From contig JAKVJW010000009.1 in assembly GCA_022486815.1 (NCBI GenBank), positions 40,018 to 104,017 on the forward strand: DNA of 64,000 nt, given 5' to 3'. The DNA is from Prevotella sp. GTDB lineage: Bacteria; Bacteroidota; Bacteroidia; Bacteroidales; Bacteroidaceae. The notes under the pieces are model-generated. The model was not told the origin of the DNA, made no database searches, and worked only from the letters and a program-made list of their open reading frames with translations. Each line of letters opens with the position of its first letter. Positions within the stretch are counted from its first letter, which is position 1. This document shows, piece after piece, positions 44,381 through 52,315 of the stretch. The translations under genes were made by a program, and so were the position numbers.

Positions 44381-46885
44381 ATGAAAGTCTTTCGTAAGTT
44401 TTTGTTGCTATTATTACTGTGCTGTTACAGTATATTGTTAAAAGCCCAATCATCAGGAGAGAATAGTGCTCAGATCTCTAAGATCCTTGATGCTATGACT
44501 TTGGAAGAAAAAGTTTCTTTATGTGCCGGAAGAAGTGGAGGTCCGAACGGACTTAATGGGGTTCCACGCTTGCATATACCTGCCTTAAGGTTGACGGATG
44601 GGCCTCGTGGTCCTAATGCACAAGTCGGAACGACAGCTTTTCCATGCGGCGTGTTATTCGGATCAACATGGAATCCATCAGTTGTACAGAGTGCCGGTAA
44701 GGTGATGGGCGAGGAAACCCGGGCACTGGGGTGCAGTATCTTGTTAGGGCCTGGAATAAATATCCTGCGGGATCCTTTAGGTGGCCGTTTCTTTGAATAT
44801 TACACAGAGGATCCATTTCTGAACAGTGCCATTGCCGTTGCTCAGATAAAGGGTGTTCAGAGCGAAGGTGTTTCGGCCTGTGCCAAGCACTATGTGTGCA
44901 ATAACAGGGAACAGAATCGTAATTTCTATATGTCTGTTGTTGATGACCGTTCACTGCATGAGATCTATCTGCCAGCTTTCAAAGCTGCTGTCCAGCAGGC
45001 TCATGTAGGTGCTATCATGACAGCAGCCAATGGATGCAACTATGATTTTGTGAGTGATAGTCGTAAGATGCTTACGGATATTCTAAAAGACAGATGGGGC
45101 TTCAGTGGTCTTGTGATGACGGACTGGCTTCAGACTCGTACTACGGAAAAAGCTGCTTTCGCCGGATTGGATATTTCCATGCCCGGAGGTGATAATTGTG
45201 GCTTTGGTACCGTATTGCTGAATGAGGTGAAAAGCGGGAAAATACCAGTTTCGGTAATTGATGATAAAGTACGGCATATTTTATATGTATATAAGATGGT
45301 TGGTGCCCTGGATGGGCGTGATATCCGGAAGGGAGCATCTCTGAATACGAAGGAACATCAGAATATCGCCCGTAAGGTTGCGGAACAGGGTATTGTCCTG
45401 TTGAAAAATAATAAAAATGAACTGCCTCTGCGAATGAATAAGGTAAAGAATATTCTGGTCACAGGTCCTAATGCTGATAAGCGTTTCTGTCTGTTGGCAA
45501 TGGGAGGTAGCTCCTGGGTGGAGTCGCCTTATGAGGTAACCCCGTTGAAAGGTATCAGAAATCTTCTGGGTGACAAAAAAGTAACCTATATTTCATCAGA
45601 TGATTTGGGTGGCTTCCAGGTTATTCCTTCTCAGTCGCTGAAGTCTGATAATGGTCAGAATGGATTTACTGCCCGATATTTTGTGAAAGGCAAGAATGAC
45701 CCGGTACTGCAACGGATAGACCCTACGGTCAATTTTATGTGGGAGATGAAGTCTCCTGATCCTTCCATTAATGTGAATGATTTCAGAGAGGCACGTTATG
45801 ATGCACAGGTTATGCCTCCTGTTGATGGGAAGTATACTTTCCGGTTTATTGTTGGAGGGGGATCAGCCTTGGTATATAATAATGAATGGGCAGGAGCACC
45901 GATAGCCATTGCTGACCCGGGCAGGGGAAGTGGAACTGTCACTGCAACTGTTGACCTGAAGAAAGGATCGCCTTATCATCTCTGTGTGATCTACAGTAAG
46001 GGTACTGGTGATGCAGCTATCCGTATAGAATGGGAGACTCCGAAGTCTCAGGCAACAAAGACTCAAATGAGAAAGATAGAAAAGGCTGCCCGTAAGGCGG
46101 ATGCCGTTGTCTTTGTAGGGGGAGGTGATTATAGTCTGGATACAGAGGGCCGTGACCGGAAGAGTATGACATTTCCGCAAGTACAGACCTCGTTGATTAA
46201 TCATTTGTCTAAATATAATAAGCATCTGGATGTCGTACTGGTCAACGGCTCACCATTTGAAATAGGCAGTTGGATCAATCAGGCTGCTAGCGTAGTGGAA
46301 GCCTGGTATCCGGGAATGGAAGGTGGTACAGCTATCGCCGAAACCCTGTTTGGGGAAAATAACCCCTCAGGCAGGCTGCCTTTTACCTGGCCGAAGAAAC
46401 TGGCGGATGTGCCGGCTTTCAAATTGGGTTATCAGGATAATGATCATGTCGTTTACAGTGACAGTCTGATGGTGGGTTACCGCTATTATGACACGAAGAA
46501 TGTGACCCCCCAGTTTCCTTTTGGTTATGGCCTTTCCTATTCTAAGTTCAACTATGGTCCTTTAACAGTCCGTAGAAATGGTGACCAGATAACGGGGCAT
46601 TTCAGATTGTCTAATGTCAGTAAGGTTGATGGTGCTGAGGTTGTGCAGGTGTATGTTCATCCGGTAAATCCGTCAGTAAACCGTCCCGTGCATGAACTGA
46701 AATATTTTAAGAAAGTATTTGTGGGTGCAGGGAAGGCAACTGATGTGGATTTCACTCTTCCGGCCGGTGCTTTCTCCTACTATGACGTGCATAAAGGCGA
46801 TTGGAAAGTGGACAGATGCAATTATGAGATCGAAGTAGGAACAAATTCCCGGAATATATTGCGACGTGCTCCTGTGGCATTTTAA
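44381..46885 (+). CDS. GH3 beta-glycosidase with PA14 domain
   Basis: A secreted GH3 enzyme of 834 residues with a Sec signal ending LKAQ. The (beta/alpha)8 domain has LTDGPRGPN and the nucleophile Asp248 in GLVMTDWLQTR. After the second domain begins (GIVLLKNNKNELPL), a PA14 module is inserted at about residues 415-560 (GFTARYFVKGKND, FRFIVGGGSAL), which blocks or gates the active site in known PA14-GH3 beta-glucosidases. A fibronectin-III-like domain ends the protein. GH3 covers beta-glucosidases, beta-xylosidases and alpha-L-arabinofuranosidases, so the substrate is uncertain. It begins six bases after GH20 and is not closely related to the two other GH3 genes of this locus. Confidence 0.92.
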   Translation: MKVFRKFLLLLLLCCYSILLKAQSSGENSAQISKILDAMTLEEKVSLCAGRSGGPNGLNGVPRLHIPALRLTDGPRGPNAQVGTTAFPCGVLFGSTWNPSVVQSAGKVMGEETRALGCSILLGPGINILRDPLGGRFFEYYTEDPFLNSAIAVAQIKGVQSEGVSACAKHYVCNNREQNRNFYMSVVDDRSLHEIYLPAFKAAVQQAHVGAIMTAANGCNYDFVSDSRKMLTDILKDRWGFSGLVMTDWLQTRTTEKAAFAGLDISMPGGDNCGFGTVLLNEVKSGKIPVSVIDDKVRHILYVYKMVGALDGRDIRKGASLNTKEHQNIARKVAEQGIVLLKNNKNELPLRMNKVKNILVTGPNADKRFCLLAMGGSSWVESPYEVTPLKGIRNLLGDKKVTYISSDDLGGFQVIPSQSLKSDNGQNGFTARYFVKGKNDPVLQRIDPTVNFMWEMKSPDPSINVNDFREARYDAQVMPPVDGKYTFRFIVGGGSALVYNNEWAGAPIAIADPGRGSGTVTATVDLKKGSPYHLCVIYSKGTGDAAIRIEWETPKSQATKTQMRKIEKAARKADAVVFVGGGDYSLDTEGRDRKSMTFPQVQTSLINHLSKYNKHLDVVLVNGSPFEIGSWINQAASVVEAWYPGMEGGTAIAETLFGENNPSGRLPFTWPKKLADVPAFKLGYQDNDHVVYSDSLMVGYRYYDTKNVTPQFPFGYGLSYSKFNYGPLTVRRNGDQITGHFRLSNVSKVDGAEVVQVYVHPVNPSVNRPVHELKYFKKVFVGAGKATDVDFTLPAGAFSYYDVHKGDWKVDRCNYEIEVGTNSRNILRRAPVAF

Positions 46886-46923
46886 GAAAGAAAACAGAAT
46901 CAGATAAATAATAAAGATTACTT

Positions 46924-48117
46924 ATGAAAAGAGTGTTATTTTCAATTGTGGCTGTCCTTTTTGTTTGCGGTGTTGCACATGCTCAGAAATATAATGAACT
47001 TGCCCGGACTCCACCAATGGGCTGGAACAGTTGGAATCATTTCCATAATACGGTTAACGAACAGGATATTAAGGACATGGCTGATGCAATGGTTGCAACA
47101 GGACTTCGTGATGCCGGGTATAAGTATGTGAATATTGATGACTATTGGCAGGGGGAACGTGATTCGGAAGGATTTATGAATTGTGATCCTGAAAAGTTTC
47201 CTGATGGCATGAAGGCTCTTGCAGATTATGTCCATTCTAAAGGTTTGAAAATTGGTATTTACAGTGATGCCGGTAGTAAAACCGGCGGCGGTTCGAAGTC
47301 GGGTAGCCGTGGACATGAATATCAGGATGCTTTGCAATATGCCCGTTGGGGCATCGATTATCTGAAGTATGACTGGAACTTTGCAGGAAACAGAAATAAG
47401 GAGGAAGCTTTTTCTCTGATGCGGGATGCCATACGTGCGGCTGGCCGCCCGATGGTATTCAGTGTTAGTGAATCCGGATATGGAAAGCCATGGCTCTTCT
47501 GTAAGGATATTTGTCATTTATGGCGTACATCCCATGACATCATACCCAGTTTCAGTAAAGGAGCAGGATGCATACTAAGCATTATTGATGCCAATGAACC
47601 ATTACGAAAATATGCTGGACCCGGACACTGGAATGATCCTGATATGCTGGAGGTGGGTAATGGTATAACTGAAACACAGGGACGTTCTCACTTTACGATC
47701 TGGTGTATGATGGCTGCTCCTCTGATATTAGGCAATGATCTCCGTACAATGAGCAAAGCAACTCTGGCTATTCTGACCAACAAGGATGTCATCGCTGTAG
47801 ATCAGGATACTTTAGGTGTTCAAGGGTTGAGGTATCGGCAGGATAACGGAGTGGAAGTTTGGTTCAAGCCTTTGTGTGGAGGTGCATGGGCTATGTGCCT
47901 GTTTAATCGGACCCAAGGGGCCAAAAAGTATACTGTTGATTGGAAGACAATGGATTTTAAAGATGAGGTGAGTGGATTCTCTACAGGACTTGCTACCAAG
48001 GTTTACTATATTAAAAATCTATGGACAGGTAAGATGGTTGGAAAGACAGGTAAAAAACGTACGGTGTATATTCCTGCTGAGGACGTAGTACTCTATAAAT
48101 TGATTCCAAAGAAATAA
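46924..48117 (+). CDS. GH27 alpha-galactosidase / beta-L-arabinopyranosidase-like enzyme
   Basis: A secreted protein of 397 residues with a Sec signal ending AHAQ. The GH27 signatures are TPPMGWNSWNHF at about residue 30, the nucleophile Asp150 in YLKYDWNFAG and the acid/base aspartate in HWNDPDMLEVGN (Asp240 is the second Asp). Retaining GH27 enzymes cleave alpha-D-galactose or, in a branch, beta-L-arabinopyranose, which differ only at C6. The locus setting does not decide between them. The length is that of a single catalytic domain plus the small C-terminal antiparallel domain. A 95-base gap to the next gene contains a TCTCCA/TGGAGA inverted repeat but no clear promoter box. Confidence 0.94.
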   Translation: MKRVLFSIVAVLFVCGVAHAQKYNELARTPPMGWNSWNHFHNTVNEQDIKDMADAMVATGLRDAGYKYVNIDDYWQGERDSEGFMNCDPEKFPDGMKALADYVHSKGLKIGIYSDAGSKTGGGSKSGSRGHEYQDALQYARWGIDYLKYDWNFAGNRNKEEAFSLMRDAIRAAGRPMVFSVSESGYGKPWLFCKDICHLWRTSHDIIPSFSKGAGCILSIIDANEPLRKYAGPGHWNDPDMLEVGNGITETQGRSHFTIWCMMAAPLILGNDLRTMSKATLAILTNKDVIAVDQDTLGVQGLRYRQDNGVEVWFKPLCGGAWAMCLFNRTQGAKKYTVDWKTMDFKDEVSGFSTGLATKVYYIKNLWTGKMVGKTGKKRTVYIPAEDVVLYKLIPKK

Positions 48118-48212
48118 TATTCGTTGGCGGGATTAGTCTCCAGGGAAAGTTCATTGGAGAAGTCCTGTACATATAGAATCAATTACGCTAACGGAGCATA
48201 AATAGAACAATC

Positions 48213-50516
48213 ATGAAGTATATATTCTGGATCTTAATAGGTGGAATGTTTTTGTTAATGCCCGAATCGGTGAAGGCACGAACCTTTCAAGCAAACAGTG
48301 ATGAGATAAATTCTCCATCTCTGAATAAAAAAAAGAGTCATCGGAAACCGCTCAAGGAGAAATCCGACACAAGAGAGACCATGGACCAATATATTTCGGC
48401 ATTAATGTCTAAGATGACGATAGATGAAAAAATCGGGCAATTGAATTTATGGGGTCTTGGTGATATCACAAAAGGTCAGATTGGGGCCATTCTCGGTTTA
48501 AGAGGAGAAAAATCGATCAAGGAAGTTCAAGAGACGGCCGTTGAGAAGAGTCGATTAGGGATTCCTCTATTATTTGCAGAGAATGTGGTTCACGGTTATC
48601 AGACTACCTTTCCTATACCTTTAGGGTTATCATGCAGCTGGGATATCAAGAAAATAGAAGAGTCTGCTCATATCGCAGCTATAGAGGCGAGTGCAGATGG
48701 CATCAATTGGACATTTGCTCCGATGGTCGACATTTCTCATGATGCTCGATGGGGACGTGTCGCAGAAGGTTCAGGTGAAGATCCGTATTTGGGATCTCTT
48801 ATTGCCGAAGCCATGGTTAAAGGTTTTCAAGGGACTTTGTCGTCAGATAGTGACATCTTAGCCTGCGTTAAGCATTTTGCGCTTTATGGAGCGGTCGAAT
48901 CCGGCCGGGATTATAATACAGTGGATATGAGCAGATACAGGATGTATAATGAATATTTCCCTCCATACAAGGCTGCTGTCGATGCTGGCGCTGGAAGTAT
49001 CATGACTTCTTTTAATACGATAAACGGTGTACCCTCTACGGCAAATAAATGGCTGCTTACTGATCTGTTGAGAAATCAATGGCATTATCAGGGCTTTGTC
49101 ACAACTGATTACACTGCTATATCTGAACTGCAACAGCATGGTTTGGCAGGAAACTTGCAGCAGGCGTCTGTTAAGGCACTGGATGCCGGTGTTGATATGG
49201 ACATGGTATCTGCTGGCTTTTCAGGAACATTGAAGAAATCTTTGCAGGAGGGCAAGATTACAGAAGCACAGATAGATAATGCTTGCCGTTATGTGTTAGA
49301 AGCAAAGTATAAATTGGGATTATTCTCTGATCCTTATAAATATTGTAATCCTGTTCGTCTCAAGAAGGATACCTACACTCCGGAACATCTTGCTCTATCC
49401 AGAATATTAGCTGATGAGAGTTATGTGCTTCTTAAGAATGAGAATAAATTATTACCTTTATCTCGCAAGGGGACTATTGCTGTGATTGGCCCATTGGCTA
49501 ATGATAAGCAGATCAATGGTATGTGGAGTATCAACCCTAATTCAGAATGCTCACTTGTCGACGGATTGAAGGATGTTGCCGGCAAAGCGGTCTCTGTATT
49601 GTTTGCTCAGGGAGCCAACTTGATGGATGATCGTAGTTATTTTGAAAGAGTGGGAGGGACCTGGGATAATCGCAGTAGTGAAGATCTGCTGGCTGAAGCT
49701 CTGAAGGTTGCCGGTAAATCGGATGTTATTATTGCGGCATTAGGTGAATCAGCTAATATGAGCGGGGAGTGTACCAGTCGTTCGCAGATAGGAATCCCCC
49801 AGTCACAGGAGAAGTTGTTGAAGGCATTGGTAAAGACTGGTAAACCTGTGGTACTGGTATTGTTTAACGGCCGTCCGCTGGTACTGAATTGGGAGCAAAA
49901 AAATGTCCCTGCCATTCTGGATGTATGGTTTGGCGGAAGTGAGGCAGCTAGGGCCGTAGGGGACATCCTGTTTGGAAAAGTCAATCCATCGGGAAAGTTG
50001 ACGATGTCATTTCCTCAGAATGTAGGTCAGTTGCCTTATTCTTATATGCATGAAAATACGGGCCGTCCGTTAGCGAAAGGAGAATGGTTCCAGAAGTTTC
50101 GCAGTGACTATCTGGATGTAAGCAATGATATGCTTTATCCTTTCGGTTACGGATTGAGTTATACTACCTATACCTATGGAAAACCGGAATTGAGTTCTAC
50201 ACAGATGAACAAGGACGGTTCAATTGTTGCAAGTGTCAGGGTGACAAATACCGGGAAATATGACGGTGATGAAATCGTTCAGATGTATTTGCATCAGGAG
50301 ACAGGCAGCGTAGCTCGTCCGGTAAAGGAGTTGAAAGGTTTTCAGAGGATCCACTTAAAATCAGGAGAGAGCAAACGCGTGGCATTTACGATTACGCCGG
50401 ATATGCTGAAGTATTATGATACTCAGTTGCAGTATATTGCCGAACCTGGGAAATATGATGTGATGATAGGAACAAATAGTGAAGATCTGCAATCACAATC
50501 ATTTGAATTTAAATGA
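48213..50516 (+). CDS. GH3 beta-glycosidase (BglX-like, paralogue A)
   Basis: A GH3 enzyme of 767 residues with a Sec signal ending VKAR and a lysine-rich linker (about 38-52) before the catalytic region. Domains follow the BglX order: barrel (MTIDEKIGQLNL; CVKHFALYGAVESGRDYN; nucleophile Asp299 in VTTDYTAIS), second sandwich (SYVLLKNENKLLPL), and a C-terminal Fn3-like domain with PVKELKGFQR. It is strikingly similar to the GH3 at 52316 throughout, differing mainly in the linker and loops, so they are recent paralogues flanking a GH127 gene. The next gene starts in its stop codon (ATGA at 50513). Substrate is probably beta-glucoside or beta-xyloside. Confidence 0.93.
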   Translation: MKYIFWILIGGMFLLMPESVKARTFQANSDEINSPSLNKKKSHRKPLKEKSDTRETMDQYISALMSKMTIDEKIGQLNLWGLGDITKGQIGAILGLRGEKSIKEVQETAVEKSRLGIPLLFAENVVHGYQTTFPIPLGLSCSWDIKKIEESAHIAAIEASADGINWTFAPMVDISHDARWGRVAEGSGEDPYLGSLIAEAMVKGFQGTLSSDSDILACVKHFALYGAVESGRDYNTVDMSRYRMYNEYFPPYKAAVDAGAGSIMTSFNTINGVPSTANKWLLTDLLRNQWHYQGFVTTDYTAISELQQHGLAGNLQQASVKALDAGVDMDMVSAGFSGTLKKSLQEGKITEAQIDNACRYVLEAKYKLGLFSDPYKYCNPVRLKKDTYTPEHLALSRILADESYVLLKNENKLLPLSRKGTIAVIGPLANDKQINGMWSINPNSECSLVDGLKDVAGKAVSVLFAQGANLMDDRSYFERVGGTWDNRSSEDLLAEALKVAGKSDVIIAALGESANMSGECTSRSQIGIPQSQEKLLKALVKTGKPVVLVLFNGRPLVLNWEQKNVPAILDVWFGGSEAARAVGDILFGKVNPSGKLTMSFPQNVGQLPYSYMHENTGRPLAKGEWFQKFRSDYLDVSNDMLYPFGYGLSYTTYTYGKPELSSTQMNKDGSIVASVRVTNTGKYDGDEIVQMYLHQETGSVARPVKELKGFQRIHLKSGESKRVAFTITPDMLKYYDTQLQYIAEPGKYDVMIGTNSEDLQSQSFEFK

Positions 50517-52270
50517 AGAAAAAGATATTTATATTTCAAGTAGTCTTGTTCTTTGCAATAGCTCCTGTATATGCTTGGAATGCAACTTCCAGCATTGCCG
50601 GCAACATACCCGTTTGTATTCCCTTTAAGGATATCAGGGTTCAAGGAGAATTAAGTACCCGTTTACTGAAAAATTATGATCGTCTTGAAGAATCCAAATA
50701 TCAACCCGATCATGTCTTTCTTACGGAACAACAATCCGGTGGCTGGCCGGGAGACACTGAAGGTCGTGCTATCTTAGGATTGGTAATGGATGCTCAGGCT
50801 ACGCACCGTGAACCTCGTTATCTAGATGAAATCATAAGGAGATTGCCTTCGCATCTCAATTCTCTTGGATATATGGGACCGGTCTATAAAGGTATGCTGA
50901 ATGAACAGCAACTGGCTGGAAACGGTTGGTTACTGAGAGGGCTGTGTGAATATTATAAATGGAAAAAGGATAATCGGGTACTTCCGATGATTCGGTCAAT
51001 AGCTGTAAATCTTTTTATAAAAGGTGGAAACTGCTATAAGGATTACCCGGTTGATCCTGCATTAAGAAATTCACAATCCGGTGGAGCTTCAGGAAGCATT
51101 CAGAGGACTTACCATCAATGGATGCTGTCAACAGATATAGGTTGTGTGTTCATTGGTATGGATGGTGCAATACAGGCTTATGACTTGCTCCGAATACCTG
51201 AACTGGGAAAAGTTATAGATGAAATGGTTCATACTTTCTTGTCAATGGACGTGGTTAAGATTAAGGCTCAGACACATGCTACGCTGACTGCTTGCAGGGG
51301 ACTTATCCGATATGCAGATATTACGGGTAATAGAGAGTATGTCCGTAAAGTTATGGAAATATGGAAACTCTATAAGGCGCATGGGATGACAGAATGTTAT
51401 GGCAATTACAATTGGTTTGACCGTTATAACACCTGGACGGAGCCTTGCGCGATTGTAGATTCATATATGCTGGCAGTGCAGTTGTGGCAACATACAGGTA
51501 TCTCTGCATACAGAGATGATGCAGAATTGATTTATTATAATGCCATTGCCCATGCGCAGCGTAGTAATGGCGGTTTCGGTTGTGACAATTGTCCCGGTCT
51601 CTCTGCCCATTCTTCAAATCTGAATGTTGTCATAGATGAGGCCTCGTGGTGTTGTACCATGCGGGGAGGAGAGGGATTAGCCAGTGCCACTTGTTATTCT
51701 TATTTTACGTGCGGTCATACGGTTTATGTTCCTTTCTATCATGCCTCCGAATCCGTTATCAATCTACCGGGCCATCAGTTTTTATCCATTATCCAGTCTA
51801 CTGCTTATCCGTTTGGGGATAGGGTGACTTTTGAAATAAAAAATGGTAATGCCGGAAATGTTTATTTAAAACTGGCTTCACCATACTGGATCAAACCGCT
51901 TCATATAAAATTGAACGGAAAGGAATGCAGATATAGAATGAGTAATGGGTTTATAGAAGTCTATGTTTCCCTTAAAAAAGGGGATAGATTACAGTTCTCG
52001 TTTAAACCGATTGTACATTATGAAAATACGATAAATCAATATAATACGTTAAGAAAACAGTTTAGAGTATTTTATGGACCATTGCTATTGGGTGCTGGGA
52101 ATAAAGAGAAAATCATGGAGTTGAAGCGTGGCGACAGATTACGGAAGATGAGTGACGGTTCTTTTGAAAAACGGGGAACGGATTTGATCTTATCTCCCAT
52201 TTATCATTTGCTTGATCCTATGGTATCTATGCAATACAATTCCAAAAGCAAACAGGTCGTTTTTGAATGA
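50513..52270 (+). CDS. GH127-family beta-L-arabinofuranosidase-like enzyme
   Basis: GH127 (former DUF1680) enzymes are zinc-thiolate retaining beta-L-arabinofuranosidases. The 585-residue protein has a Sec signal (1-20), an (alpha/alpha)6 barrel opening with GGWPGDTEGRAILGL, and the metal/catalytic set in order: Glu310 and Cys312 in TEPCAIVDS, and Cys380-Cys381 in SWCCTMRGGEG. In the Bifidobacterium enzyme the equivalent residues bind zinc and the first of the paired cysteines is the nucleophile. It is shorter than many members, ending in one beta domain. The ATG overlaps the preceding GH3 stop. Either GH127 or its sister families (GH142, GH146) is possible; the cysteine set supports activity on beta-L-Araf. 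Confidence 0.86.
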   Translation: MKKKIFIFQVVLFFAIAPVYAWNATSSIAGNIPVCIPFKDIRVQGELSTRLLKNYDRLEESKYQPDHVFLTEQQSGGWPGDTEGRAILGLVMDAQATHREPRYLDEIIRRLPSHLNSLGYMGPVYKGMLNEQQLAGNGWLLRGLCEYYKWKKDNRVLPMIRSIAVNLFIKGGNCYKDYPVDPALRNSQSGGASGSIQRTYHQWMLSTDIGCVFIGMDGAIQAYDLLRIPELGKVIDEMVHTFLSMDVVKIKAQTHATLTACRGLIRYADITGNREYVRKVMEIWKLYKAHGMTECYGNYNWFDRYNTWTEPCAIVDSYMLAVQLWQHTGISAYRDDAELIYYNAIAHAQRSNGGFGCDNCPGLSAHSSNLNVVIDEASWCCTMRGGEGLASATCYSYFTCGHTVYVPFYHASESVINLPGHQFLSIIQSTAYPFGDRVTFEIKNGNAGNVYLKLASPYWIKPLHIKLNGKECRYRMSNGFIEVYVSLKKGDRLQFSFKPIVHYENTINQYNTLRKQFRVFYGPLLLGAGNKEKIMELKRGDRLRKMSDGSFEKRGTDLILSPIYHLLDPMVSMQYNSKSKQVVFE

Positions 52271-52315
52271 ATAAAAGTTTTGATATAGAATAATTAATAT
52301 TTTGAACAGATAGGA

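Noticed and set aside
48118..48212. TCTCCA/TGGAGA repeat as a terminator between GH27 and GH3
   Set aside because: The stem is only six bases, the loop is long and no T run follows.
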